Below, one piece after another: positions 7,730-17,464 of a stretch of 35,227 bases of DNA. Below the pieces are notes generated by a model. The model saw only the letters and a program-made list of their open reading frames with translations. It had not been told where the DNA came from and searched no databases. The stretch covers positions 14,935 through 50,161 of the forward strand of contig MNVH01000071.1 in NCBI GenBank assembly GCA_001871595.1, read 5' to 3'. How positions within the stretch are numbered: the first letter of the stretch is position 1; every line of letters begins with the position of its first letter. This stretch comes from Candidatus Micrarchaeota archaeon CG1_02_55_22. GTDB taxonomy: Archaea; Micrarchaeota; Micrarchaeia; Norongarragalinales; UBA97. Both the position numbers and the translations under genes were made by a program.

Positions 7730-10700
7730 TCATCCTTGCTGTGCATATATGGTTAGCGTTCCCTCGTAAGCGCCGCCCGGAATGCCTAACGGCGTCTCCA
7801 AGTCGTAGTAATGCGACTGGTTTTGCTCGGTTTCGCTTGTAGTCTTCGCCAAGTTGTACGCCGCGTCAAAGCTTCCTTCCCCTACCCACGGCAGCGTCGT
7901 TTTGCCGGCCATGCCGCTGTCCGTCGAGTATCCTAAGCTATCGGGGGTAATATTGTAGTAACAGCACCCGGCAGATTCGCTGCTAAAGTAAGTCAAATTC
8001 GTCGCTTCTTGTTTCATGTCGATTTGCACGTTGCCCCAATTCGTCACCACGACGTGCTGCGCACTGCTGGTCTGGCCCGGCAAAAGCGAGCCGTAAGGAA
8101 TGGTTGACGGCAACGCGCCTATCGCGATAAGGGTTGACACGGTGTCGTTCACGCTGTTCGAATCGCTCGCATCGCCCCCGTCTGTGGCGTTCACGCGGAA
8201 CGTCCAAATGCCGGGCGCGGCGTAGTACTTCAAGGAGAAGGTGCAGTTCACGCGTAGCTGGCTGCCGCCCGCGTTCTCGAACACGCACGACGTGTTAGTG
8301 TACCGCACGTTAGCGTCGTCCGCGCCCTCTGGTGTAGTAGTAACGTTGTAGAACGCACCCATCCCCGTCGAGATGTCCGCGTACCCGTCGGCGTCTTGCG
8401 CAACCGCCCAGCACGACACGTTGGTCGGCCCGACTCCGCGCGCAAAGCCCGGGTCCAGGTCAACAGGATCCGTTCCGCAGGTCGGCGCGAAGACGATTGG
8501 CGGTGCGTTGTCAACAGTCCGTGTAGTGGAGTTCACCCAGTCGCCGTACGCGCTCCCATCGTAGCCGCGCGCGCTGCAAATCCAGTCCTGTGCCTTCTCT
8601 ATCGGCGTCACGTTACTGCTAGTGTACGCCGTAGCGCCGGTCGGCAGGCCGGTAAGCGTGGCGTCGAACGTGCTGTTCGGCAAATCATTGCGCCACCACG
8701 TGAACTCCACCGAGAGGCCGGTGGCGGTGTCCGCATCGCTCACTACCGCGCTGCAGTTGAGCTCTTTAGTGGCGTTGACACTCGACGGTGTAATCGTCAC
8801 CGCGCTCGTGCTTGGCGCGGCGTTGGCTGCTCCAATGATTACCAACCGCATGCCGCTATAATCTATTGAGAAGTTAGTCGAGTTCGCTGCAGTAGAACTG
8901 TTGGAAGTGATGTTGTGGGGCGTAGAGTTGATGAACGAAACCGCGCCGCCCTGGAACTCTTGCACGAGGCGGTTGCCAATGGTGCCGTTGGCCGCGGTGG
9001 TTGCGATGACCATTCGCGCGCCTAGCGCTCCCGCCGTCGCGTTTCGGATGCTTACCGTTATACCGCTCAGTGGTGCAGACGCTTCGTTGGTGACGTTGAC
9101 GTCCATGTACCACCACACCGAGAGGTTGTCGTAACTCGCCGTACTGAAAGAGGCGTTGTTGAGTGTGACGTTGATGAACGAGAGGTTGCTGCTGCCCCCG
9201 GTATACGTGTCGAGTTCGCTGCCGTCGCACGCGTCGGATTCGAAGAATGTGAACGAGCCGTTCGTGAACTGTGTGTCGTTCGCGCCGTTGCTCTGCGACG
9301 CAAAGCCGGCGCACGAGAAGTTTGCGTCGTTGTCCCACAGCGAACCGTTGGCCGCGTTGATAAACGCAAAAGCAGTGCCGTTCACATCGAGCAGGTTGTT
9401 AGACGCCGAGTGGTTGCCGTACGGCCCGCTGAACTGGATGCCGAAGCTGTACGTTGTATTGCCCTTAACGGTTATGTTGTTGTAGTGTATCGAGTTGTTG
9501 GCTTGCGGGTCGCCCATTAGCACGGCGGAGCGGTTCGAATAGTTGGCGGTGACGATGTTGCGTAGGATGCTTGAACCGTTCGACGCGTTGAGTTGCAGCG
9601 TGTCCGATTCGTTGGAGGATAGGTTGTTCCACGAAACGTTGCTGTTGATTGACCAATTCAGCCACAGGGATTGGTTGGACGTGTTGAGGTAGTTGTTCGA
9701 GGCGTTGAACCGGTAAGAGTAGTTCGAGATGAAGATTCCCGCGGATTGCACGGCCGAGCTGTAATTCTGGATAATCGAGCAGTTGAACACGGTGGTGTCG
9801 TTGTAGCCGTCGTTTTGCACGCCGTAACCGCTCCCGAAGAAGATGGCGTTGCCCTTGCAGTCGAGCGTGACGTTGTTCGCCGCGACGACGAAGCACGTGC
9901 TTCCGGAAGACACGTTGGACGTCAGGTTGTAAATGTTGTCGGCGAGGTCCAGGTTTGAACACGACGATACTGACGAGCTCGCCGCGGTCGCCGTAAAGCT
10001 GTACGTTTGAGTGGTGTTGCCCTGGTTGTTTGAATCATTGGCCCACACGCGCCAACGAATCGTTGTCAGGGGCGAGGCGTTTATCGTGTAGTTGTTTGCG
10101 CTGAAGTTGGCTAGGCCGCTGAAACTAATTGGGGAGAGGTTGTAGAACGAGCCGTTGCCGTTGTCTATCGCCATGATGTACGCGCTGAGGCCGAGGTCGT
10201 CGCTCCAATTAACGGTAAAGCTCGTTGCCTGCCCGGCGCGGGTCTGGTTGACTTGCGCCCCGTAGCCGCCGTACGCGTAGTCCACGTTGTAGAGGAACGC
10301 CGAATAGTTCGCCCCAGCAATCGGGCTTGAAAAGTTGGCCTTGAACTGGAAGATGCGGCCCGGGGGCACCGAGGTGTTCCACTGCGTGTTGTTGTACGCT
10401 TCGACGCTCCAGTTCGACCAGTTGGCCGTCTGCCCGCCGCTGCAGGTGGGGCAGCCGTTGTTGTAGAGCGCGGCAATCTCGGCCGAGGATACCGAGCGGT
10501 TCCAAATCATTATCTCATCTATCGAGCCGTTCGCGTTGTACGAGCTGCTGGCGAACTGGTCTTGGCCGACGAATGCTGAGGCCGGCTCCGTGCTCGACGC
10601 GTACTCCTGTATGTCGGTGTTGGACTGGTCTATCGCGCCGTCGAGATACACGGCCTCCCACGTCGCGTTGGCGCGGACGTACGATACCATGTGCCACTCG

Positions 10701-13700
10701 TTCGTCGTCACCGTGGTCGCGCCGGCTATGCTTGGGTCGCTCGGCGGGTAGTTGTCGAAGTTCACCTTGTTGTTGACGTTGATGTCGAAGAGGTGCCGTA
10801 CCTCGCTGGCGGGTACGTTTGACTCGGCGTAAATCGGGAATATGCGCCTCGGAGTGTTGGATTGCGGCGTGTCCATGCGAATCCACGCATTGATTGCGAA
10901 CGCGGGCGAGTAGTTGCCGATTATGGTCGTGTTCAGCGTCTGGAGGGACTGGTTCGCGCTGCCGTTGAAATAGATGCTGTTGCCGATTATGCCCGTCGCG
11001 TTCAGAGTTGGCAATCCGCCGGCTGAAAGATTTCGGAAGGACAAGTCGTTGCCGTTGCCGCTCAAGTCAAGAGTCTTGTTGAACTCGGTCTCGTTGTCGC
11101 TGCTGTCGCCAAGGTCCCACCATGCGACGAGGCTCGTGGCGTTGAATGAATAATCCTTGGTGCGTACCCGCATCGAGACGTTCGTGAAGTTGTGCACGTG
11201 GCTGCCGGCCGCCTCGTAGCCGTACAGCGCGGTGACCTCTCCTTGCGAGAGCGAGCGGTTGAACACGTGGATTTCGTCGATGAACCCGTCGAACGGCGCT
11301 TGGTTGGCCGCGTCGTTGTGCGCGCCTATAAGCAGCGAACCGTTGTTGGGCAGCACGATGGCTGAGTCGGACTCAGTGTAAAGCCGCGCCCCGTTCAAGT
11401 ACAGGCTCACAATCCCTCCGGTCTTGTCGCGGGTGCCGACGAGGTGGTGCCACGCGCCGTCTGCAACGGACTCGTTCGTGCAGAGCGTGATGCGCGTGGG
11501 GTCGTCCAAGTCGCCCCTCATCGAGAAGCCGGCCTTGCCCGCCGGGCAGTCTATGCTGATTGCTATAAGCGCGTTCGCGACGTGAGTCGTCGCCTCGCGC
11601 TCGAATACGAACTGGTTGGATGAGTTGGTCGTCTTTATCCACGCCGAGACCGTGAACGAGGCGCCGCCGAGGTTGAGCGACGGTGCGGCGGGGCTGGAGA
11701 GCAGGTAGTCATCGGCCCCGTCGAGCCTAAAGCAGCCGCCCGTCACGCAGTCGGCGTCGTACGCCGCGCTCGACGTGTTGCCCGTCAGCATTGGCGAGTT
11801 GTTGTACTTGCTCGAGTCTTTCGCGTCCTTCTCGAAGTGCATCGAGAGCACTGCGCCCTGCCACGGTAGGGAGTCGCCCGCCGTCCCAGCGGTTAGGTTG
11901 CCTGCGTTCGCCGCTTCGAACCAGTCCCATGAAAGGTTGAGCAGGCTCGATGTTTTGGAGCGGTTGAGCGGCAACGCCTCGGAAAAGTACGTCCCGCTTC
12001 CGTTCTGCTTGAACGATTGGTTGCCGGCCCACCAACTGACGTATACTGCGTGCGAGTCGTTGCTCGCGGTGCCGTTGAACACGCCGGTCGAATTGAGGCG
12101 CGAGGCGTTTGTCACGCTGTTGGAAAAGTTGCCGTACCGCGGAGGGTTGTCCGTGACGTCGAACGAGAATGCCTCGCTCGTGTTGCCGTAACCGTATGTG
12201 TCGTTGGCCCACTCGTACCAGCGAATCGTCGCCGTGCTCGACGCGACGCCCTTAGTAAAGTTGGCCCAGCTCGCGGTGTAGTTCCACGCGTCCTCCACCT
12301 CCGCTGCCGAGAGCGTGCGGTTGAATATCGCGACCTCGTCAACGGTCCCGTTGAACCACTCGATGTTCCTGAGCGCGTCCCCGCCGACGTTGAGCGGCCA
12401 AGTGCTGTACGCAATAGCGCCCGTCTTCGGCGTCTGCGCCTCCTTCGAGCCGTTGACGTAGATTACCATGTGCGTGCCGTTGTAAACTCCGGCGAGGTGG
12501 TACCACTGGCCTGCGGAGGGCGTGGTCGTAGACGCGAGCGTGGTGAGCGAGCCGCCAGTATTCATCTCGAAGGCGAACTTGCCGCCGGAAGCGCTGTTGG
12601 CTTCAAGCGTGTAGCTCACGTACGGCGCAAGCGAGTCGTACTCCTTGGAGACGATGCGTGCGTTGCTTTCCTGCGACGCGGAAGATTCGTTTAGGTACAC
12701 CCACGCCATCACCGTCAAGTTCGTGGTCGGCGACGTCAGGGAAGAAGAGTTGGGCGCGGCCAAGTAGTTGCCGGCGGTTGCGTTGAACCCGTACCCCCCG
12801 CCAAAGCGGCCGGACGCGTTCGTCGACAGCTTCGTGGCGTTGAGGTGGTTGGTGTTTCCGCTGTAATCGATGTTGTCGTTGTTGAAGTGGTAGAGCGCCT
12901 GCAGGCCGGAGAGGTTAGTCGTCGCATTGTTGATTTCGACGAGGCTTACCGCCGAATCGTTGACAAACGAGCCCGTCCCGTTATCAAACGCGAACACCGC
13001 CGTGCTAAGCTCCTCGTCGTCCGTCCAGTACAGGCGGAAGTTGACGTTCTGCCCCGGGATTCCAGACGCGTTCGTCGAGTTGGTAAACCATTTCGGCGCT
13101 ACGCCGGTGACGTTAGTGTAAGTGATGTTGAGTACCGGGCGTATGGATGCGTTGGTGTTATCGCTGCTGGCGAACTGGGAGCCATCCTCGTCGCGCGTGA
13201 CGTTTTGGCTCAGCCTCACGCCGTAGTTGGGGGTCGTACCGTTAATCCAGTACTTGACCCGCTCGGTCACGTTCCAGTAAAGCCAGTGCTTCTGGGGGGC
13301 CGGGCCGCCGGCAATGCTCCAGTTGTCTATGGTTTCGTTCACCGTCGGTTGCGTGTCCCAGTTGACGGATTCAACCCACGACGCGTTCACGTTGCGCAGC
13401 GTCACGTTCTGCACCAGCGTCGAGGCGCTGCTAAGTTGGTAGAAGCCGAGCACGGCGTCGTGGATTTGCGTCAAGCTGTTCCACCCAGCAAGGTCGAATT
13501 CTATGAACGTGTAAGCCTTCTGGCTCGAAGTGGTCCAGTCTATCACGTACACGAAGACCGCGCTGCCGGCTTCCGTGTTGGGCGACGTGCTCACTACGTA
13601 CGTGTCCTTGCCTTCGCTTCCCGGCTGCAGGCTCGTGGTCGGGTCGATGTGTATCGGGTAAACGCGGTCCTTGCTTTTGAGCCACTCCGCATCCGCAACG

Positions 13701-14548
13701 ATTTCAACAAGGTATTTGCCCCCGACGTTCGAGAGCGTGTAACGCACTTCGTTCGAGCGCGCCCCGGCCTTGTCTACCATGTACGGCGTCTCAAACACCC
13801 ATAGCGGCGCCGCACTCAAGTTATCATAAAATCCGATTCGTCCATCCGTCTCAAGCTTCGGCCGCACGCCGTCAACCGAGAGCACGAAACGGAACACGTT
13901 AGGCGCGTTTGCCGACTTAACGACAATATACTCTTTCAAGCGGCTCGTCTCGATGTAGTAATTGATGTCCGTATCAGTATAGATGTTCCAATAGCTAATA
14001 GTGTTCTTGCTCGTTGACGCGCTCGTCACGCGCGGGTTGAGGGGACGGAACTCGAGGCTCTTGCCCTCGTACTCGAAGCGCGCGAATTCTTTCGTCGAAG
14101 TTCGGGCAAAGAATGCGTTATAGACGTTTCTTGCCTCGAAGTTGAATCCGGTTTTGCGAGATGATTTCAAGTCGTTATCGATTTCGCGCCACTTGCCCGT
14201 CTCGTCAACGAACGCGCGCGGCCCGCCGTAAACAGTCGCCGAGAAAAGTTTAGAGCCACCAATCTGCCGGTACACTGCGTTGCCATCCCCACCAACCACT
14301 TGCCGGTCCTGATCGAAGAGCTCTTTGGGCCCGAAAAGCGGCCTTGTAAAGAGCACGTGGCCCGTAACTCCCGCTTGAATACTGAAAGTATCAATTAATC
14401 GGCCAATTGGTACGATTCCGTTCGAATCCAAGTAACTGCCGGCGAGCACGAGCAATACGAGCGCGGCAAGCGGAAGGAGCACCCTAAGCGACGCTGGCTT
14501 GCGCCCGCCATGCAACTTATACCTCGTTTTTCGGGCTAGATTCTCCAC
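7730..14548 (-). CDS. Giant (2272 aa) multidomain cell-surface protein: N-terminal wall/Rhs-like segment, DNRLRE-like domain, three LamG-like domains, right-handed beta-helix-like segment, C-terminal 'TNWGN' module
   Basis: GTG start; signal anchor 'LRVLLPLAALVLLVLAGS'. Three LamG-like units ('LQALYHFNNDNIDYSGNTNHL...WYHLAGVYNGTHMVIYVNG...VDEVAIFNRTLSAAEV'; 'WHHLVGTRDKTGGIVSLYLNGARLY...IDEIHVFNRSLSQGEV'; 'WHMVSYVRANATWEAVYLDG...IDEIMIWNRSVSSAEI'). NosD-like 'VSSGSTCFVVAANNVTLDCKGNAIFFGSGYGV'. Confidence 0.9.
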   Translation of the reverse strand: MENLARKTRYKLHGGRKPASLRVLLPLAALVLLVLAGSYLDSNGIVPIGRLIDTFSIQAGVTGHVLFTRPLFGPKELFDQDRQVVGGDGNAVYRQIGGSKLFSATVYGGPRAFVDETGKWREIDNDLKSSRKTGFNFEARNVYNAFFARTSTKEFARFEYEGKSLEFRPLNPRVTSASTSKNTISYWNIYTDTDINYYIETSRLKEYIVVKSANAPNVFRFVLSVDGVRPKLETDGRIGFYDNLSAAPLWVFETPYMVDKAGARSNEVRYTLSNVGGKYLVEIVADAEWLKSKDRVYPIHIDPTTSLQPGSEGKDTYVVSTSPNTEAGSAVFVYVIDWTTSSQKAYTFIEFDLAGWNSLTQIHDAVLGFYQLSSASTLVQNVTLRNVNASWVESVNWDTQPTVNETIDNWSIAGGPAPQKHWLYWNVTERVKYWINGTTPNYGVRLSQNVTRDEDGSQFASSDNTNASIRPVLNITYTNVTGVAPKWFTNSTNASGIPGQNVNFRLYWTDDEELSTAVFAFDNGTGSFVNDSAVSLVEINNATTNLSGLQALYHFNNDNIDYSGNTNHLNATKLSTNASGRFGGGYGFNATAGNYLAAPNSSSLTSPTTNLTVMAWVYLNESSASQESNARIVSKEYDSLAPYVSYTLEANSASGGKFAFEMNTGGSLTTLASTTTPSAGQWYHLAGVYNGTHMVIYVNGSKEAQTPKTGAIAYSTWPLNVGGDALRNIEWFNGTVDEVAIFNRTLSAAEVEDAWNYTASWANFTKGVASSTATIRWYEWANDTYGYGNTSEAFSFDVTDNPPRYGNFSNSVTNASRLNSTGVFNGTASNDSHAVYVSWWAGNQSFKQNGSGTYFSEALPLNRSKTSSLLNLSWDWFEAANAGNLTAGTAGDSLPWQGAVLSMHFEKDAKDSSKYNNSPMLTGNTSSAAYDADCVTGGCFRLDGADDYLLSSPAAPSLNLGGASFTVSAWIKTTNSSNQFVFEREATTHVANALIAISIDCPAGKAGFSMRGDLDDPTRITLCTNESVADGAWHHLVGTRDKTGGIVSLYLNGARLYTESDSAIVLPNNGSLLIGAHNDAANQAPFDGFIDEIHVFNRSLSQGEVTALYGYEAAGSHVHNFTNVSMRVRTKDYSFNATSLVAWWDLGDSSDNETEFNKTLDLSGNGNDLSFRNLSAGGLPTLNATGIIGNSIYFNGSANQSLQTLNTTIIGNYSPAFAINAWIRMDTPQSNTPRRIFPIYAESNVPASEVRHLFDINVNNKVNFDNYPPSDPSIAGATTVTTNEWHMVSYVRANATWEAVYLDGAIDQSNTDIQEYASSTEPASAFVGQDQFASSSYNANGSIDEIMIWNRSVSSAEIAALYNNGCPTCSGGQTANWSNWSVEAYNNTQWNTSVPPGRIFQFKANFSSPIAGANYSAFLYNVDYAYGGYGAQVNQTRAGQATSFTVNWSDDLGLSAYIMAIDNGNGSFYNLSPISFSGLANFSANNYTINASPLTTIRWRVWANDSNNQGNTTQTYSFTATAASSSVSSCSNLDLADNIYNLTSNVSSGSTCFVVAANNVTLDCKGNAIFFGSGYGVQNDGYNDTTVFNCSIIQNYSSAVQSAGIFISNYSYRFNASNNYLNTSNQSLWLNWSINSNVSWNNLSSNESDTLQLNASNGSSILRNIVTANYSNRSAVLMGDPQANNSIHYNNITVKGNTTYSFGIQFSGPYGNHSASNNLLDVNGTAFAFINAANGSLWDNDANFSCAGFASQSNGANDTQFTNGSFTFFESDACDGSELDTYTGGSSNLSFINVTLNNASFSTASYDNLSVWWYMDVNVTNEASAPLSGITVSIRNATAGALGARMVIATTAANGTIGNRLVQEFQGGAVSFINSTPHNITSNSSTAANSTNFSIDYSGMRLVIIGAANAAPSTSAVTITPSSVNATKELNCSAVVSDADTATGLSVEFTWWRNDLPNSTFDATLTGLPTGATAYTSSNVTPIEKAQDWICSARGYDGSAYGDWVNSTTRTVDNAPPIVFAPTCGTDPVDLDPGFARGVGPTNVSCWAVAQDADGYADISTGMGAFYNVTTTPEGADDANVRYTNTSCVFENAGGSQLRVNCTFSLKYYAAPGIWTFRVNATDGGDASDSNSVNDTVSTLIAIGALPSTIPYGSLLPGQTSSAQHVVVTNWGNVQIDMKQEATNLTYFSSESAGCCYYNITPDSLGYSTDSGMAGKTTLPWVGEGSFDAAYNLAKTTSETEQNQSHYYDLETPLGIPGGAYEGTLTIYAQQG

Positions 14549-14569
14549 CGCTTAATACTCCCACTAATA

Positions 14570-14586
14570 TCCTGACAAATTCAGGA
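14570..14586. promoter_or_regulatory. 6-bp-arm inverted repeat TCCTGA-CAAAT-TCAGGA in the divergent intergenic region
   Basis: Inverted repeat lies between the divergent starts at 14548 (-) and 14633 (+). A TATA-like 'TATTTATTTAA' is adjacent. Confidence 0.35.
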
Positions 14587-14632
14587 AAAGCGTATTTATT
14601 TAACTACTCTCCGGAGCCAACAATACTTCGGG

Positions 14633-16111
14633 ATGAATAAACCGCCTCACAACGCGCGAACTCTACTCTTAATCATAGCAATCATCGTCCTTGCACTGCT
14701 TCCACCGCTGTACGCCCACCGCAACAACCCCTTGCCATTGCACGCCGACGAGTACGTCCACCTAGCCCTCTCGCAAGAACTCGCGCAAACCGGCTTCCTC
14801 GCCGCAGCAAACCCGTACTTCGCGTTCAACTGGACTGCGACAGTTACACAATCCGAACCCCTTCTACAGGCCGTAACCGTCGAACTCTCAACACTCTTAG
14901 ACCAGTCCCCGCTAGCAATCACCGTACTCTTGCCGTACTTGTTCTCCGCGCTCTTTGCTCTGGCCGCCTACGCCGCAGGCAACCGCTACGCCGGACCCCG
15001 CGCGGGAGCATTCGCCGCCTTGACTGCAATATTGTTCAAGACCACGCTCACCGTGCTCGGCCCCTCGTACGCCGTGCCCTTCGCACTCGGTGCAACAGTA
15101 TTCCTCCTCTTCATGCTTGCAATAGAATCGAACAACTCGGCGCTCGCCGCCGTACTAGGCGCAATCGCAGTCTTCATCAACCCGCCGCTCGCCGCAGCAC
15201 TCGTGCTCGGCACTTTTTGCTTCGCATTATTCGACCGCTTGTCCGACAAAACTAATCCATTCCCGCTAAAAATCGCGTCCGCCCTTGCCGTGTTATTAGT
15301 ACTAGCCATGCTGCCCCGCCTATTCTTCACTGGAACCGCGCCCGCTGACGTAATAGCACAAATACACTTCCCCCTAGCGACGGAAGACTTTGCCGGAACG
15401 TTCGCCTCAATAAGCCTAGTAAACCAAGCAGGCTTCCTCGTCCTCGTCCTATCCTTGCTTGGCGCGTGGCACTCATGGCGCACGCGTAAATGCGCCCCGT
15501 TGGCATTCGCCCTCCCACTCGCCGCAATCACCCTTCTAGCCGAACCCCTAGGCACCAGTCCTTTCCTGCCGTACCGCCGCGCTGCAGGATACTTCGCAGT
15601 CGCAGTCCTGCCCCTCGCGGCAATCGGTGCCGATGCGCTAGCAAAAAAAATCAGTGAACGCTTCCCTAAAGTCAAGCCCGTCCACGTAATCATCCTGCTC
15701 GCGCTACTGCTCTTAGCATGGGAAGCGCCCGCAACCGCTCGAGGCCTCGACCAAAACTACGAGTACTTCTCGCTAGCAGAAGCACCCATCGTGCCCTGGC
15801 TCGCAAGCGACGCGCTGAAAACGGGCAGCCGCCCAACCATCCTCGCATCCCTGCGCCGCTCAACAGCCATCACGCCCTTATCGAACAACTTTCTTCACGT
15901 GTGCGGCACGGTTGGCGCTGTATTATGGCCCGGCCCCCTCGCCGACGAGATGGCTCGCCTCGACGAAATGCCGTGCGACGAGCTCCGGCAATTGTACCGC
16001 ACCTGCAACGCGTCCTACTATTACGCCGACCACGACGTGGGCTGCTGGTTTGCTACGCCCGTGCTCGCCTCGCAAGAACTCGAATTCTATGCCTTCGAGC
16101 TCGCCCCATAA
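14633..16111 (+). CDS. Polytopic membrane protein, probable GT-C-type glycosyltransferase
   Basis: Many TM segments; N-terminal 'LPLHADEYVHLALSQELAQTGF' after the first TM is typical of GT-C acidic-motif loops. Confidence 0.6.
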   Translation: MNKPPHNARTLLLIIAIIVLALLPPLYAHRNNPLPLHADEYVHLALSQELAQTGFLAAANPYFAFNWTATVTQSEPLLQAVTVELSTLLDQSPLAITVLLPYLFSALFALAAYAAGNRYAGPRAGAFAALTAILFKTTLTVLGPSYAVPFALGATVFLLFMLAIESNNSALAAVLGAIAVFINPPLAAALVLGTFCFALFDRLSDKTNPFPLKIASALAVLLVLAMLPRLFFTGTAPADVIAQIHFPLATEDFAGTFASISLVNQAGFLVLVLSLLGAWHSWRTRKCAPLAFALPLAAITLLAEPLGTSPFLPYRRAAGYFAVAVLPLAAIGADALAKKISERFPKVKPVHVIILLALLLLAWEAPATARGLDQNYEYFSLAEAPIVPWLASDALKTGSRPTILASLRRSTAITPLSNNFLHVCGTVGAVLWPGPLADEMARLDEMPCDELRQLYRTCNASYYYADHDVGCWFATPVLASQELEFYAFELAP

Positions 16112-16143
16112 CAATTAAAACCACTGCCAAACAATCTTCTAGC

Positions 16144-16920
16144 ATGGCACTTACCCCCTCGCAATACCGCGCCGCACTCGCCACAGCACGGCGCGCGCCC
16201 TTCCAGCGCGCCCCGCCCACAGCACGACGCACGCCACTACAAAAAGTCGGCCGTGTAATGATTGACGCTGGTTCAAAGACCGTGGGAATGTTCAAACGCG
16301 ACCCAATCGGCGCAAGCGTGTACGCATTGATGGGGGTAATACCCGGCATGGGTATAATGAGCCCGTCGGCGCGCGAAGGAATAGTGAGGAAATTCAGCCC
16401 CCGATTCCGTCTACCGCTCTCAGACAGCCACAGAGGCCTCTTGTTGACCGCGGTCGCACACTCCTTCCCGCAACGCAGCGCGCCTTACGCGCTGCCCGTA
16501 AACCGGCCGTTGCACCAAAACGAGTTGAACCAGTTAGCCGCACGGCTTCCAATCCAGACCCAAGCGCAATCCACGCAACTCCGCGCCGCGCTCGACGCCG
16601 CGTTCAACCATTCCGTGATGCAAGCGCACCTCTCAAGGCAGGGCCTCTCGCAAGAACAGGTGGCCCGCCTCCGCCTCAACGCGCTCGCAACCGCGCAAAA
16701 CGCGCACACGCGCTCCTTCAATCCCGCGCTACTCCGCAGGCCAAACCACGCCGCGCGCATAGAACAAGCCCGCGGGCAAGTGCGAAACGCGTTCCTTGAA
16801 AACGCGCGCCGCCGCGCCGGTAACACCACGCGCGACAACGTCAACGCAAGCGCGACACTCGGATTCATGCGCCGTCCTGCCCCAATCAAGCCCGCCGGCA
16901 AGGCAGTACCCCGACGCTAG
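16144..16920 (+). CDS. Basic hypothetical protein (258 aa)
   Basis: In-frame ATG 'MALTPSQYRAALATARRAPF' follows the GT-C gene. The longer ORF-track start at 15718 would overlap that gene. Confidence 0.6.
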   Translation: MALTPSQYRAALATARRAPFQRAPPTARRTPLQKVGRVMIDAGSKTVGMFKRDPIGASVYALMGVIPGMGIMSPSAREGIVRKFSPRFRLPLSDSHRGLLLTAVAHSFPQRSAPYALPVNRPLHQNELNQLAARLPIQTQAQSTQLRAALDAAFNHSVMQAHLSRQGLSQEQVARLRLNALATAQNAHTRSFNPALLRRPNHAARIEQARGQVRNAFLENARRRAGNTTRDNVNASATLGFMRRPAPIKPAGKAVPRR

Positions 16921-16945
16921 GCAGCCTGCCGAGCCAAGCCCCGGC

Positions 16946-17464
16946 CTACTTGTTTTTCGGCCAGATGCGAGTCTTGCTTCTGTTCTCGTGGTACACGGGG
17001 AGACCCGCATCCACGGCCTCACAAACAACTTCGGCGTAAGCCGTCGGCGAAAGCCCGTCGTGGACCACCACCGCGAGCAAGTCGCGCGGCGCGACGCGGA
17101 GCTTGGCGTGCACCTCGAAGGCCCACGCTTGTTTCGACCGGGGCTTCAAGGGCTTTTGCACGCGCACGACGAGCGTGACCCCGTTTTTTCCGGAGCCCAG
17201 CGCGACCGGCACGGGTGAATGGATAAAGCTTATCTTGTCGCGGCCGTCGCTGGCCTGCGCCAATATTTTCGTTGAGCGTCTTGCCAATCCTAGCCGCAAG
17301 CGCGTTGCGACAAGAGCCCTTGCGAAAGGATTTCGCGCATCGACGACGCCCGGGTCACGTGGCGGTAGTATTTCCCGCGCGGAAACCCCGAAAGCGATGC
17401 CGGCGATTCCTCGGGACGTCCGTTCCAAGGCATCCTGCGGGCGGGCATTGTTCGGGGGCCTCAA
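16946..17464 (-). CDS. Hypothetical protein coupled to SpoIIM-like gene
   Basis: 172 aa; 4-nt ATGA overlap with the upstream gene (17461-17464). No family recognised. Confidence 0.55.
   Translation of the reverse strand: MRPPNNARPQDALERTSRGIAGIAFGVSAREILPPRDPGVVDARNPFARALVATRLRLGLARRSTKILAQASDGRDKISFIHSPVPVALGSGKNGVTLVVRVQKPLKPRSKQAWAFEVHAKLRVAPRDLLAVVVHDGLSPTAYAEVVCEAVDAGLPVYHENRSKTRIWPKNK

Noticed and set aside
9465-9962. Basic Arg/Gln-rich minus-strand alternate-frame ORFs within the giant gene (and similar at 11727-12212)
   Set aside because: Out-of-frame translations of N/S/T-rich coding sequence; composition artefacts.
12845-13804. 319-aa + strand ORF inside the giant surface-protein gene
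   Set aside because: Antisense shadow ORF of low-complexity V/R-rich composition; the minus strand is a continuous 2272-aa protein.
15718-16143. N-terminal extension of the 400-aa ORF
   Set aside because: Overlaps the GT-C-like gene in another frame; the ATG at 16144 gives a non-overlapping gene.
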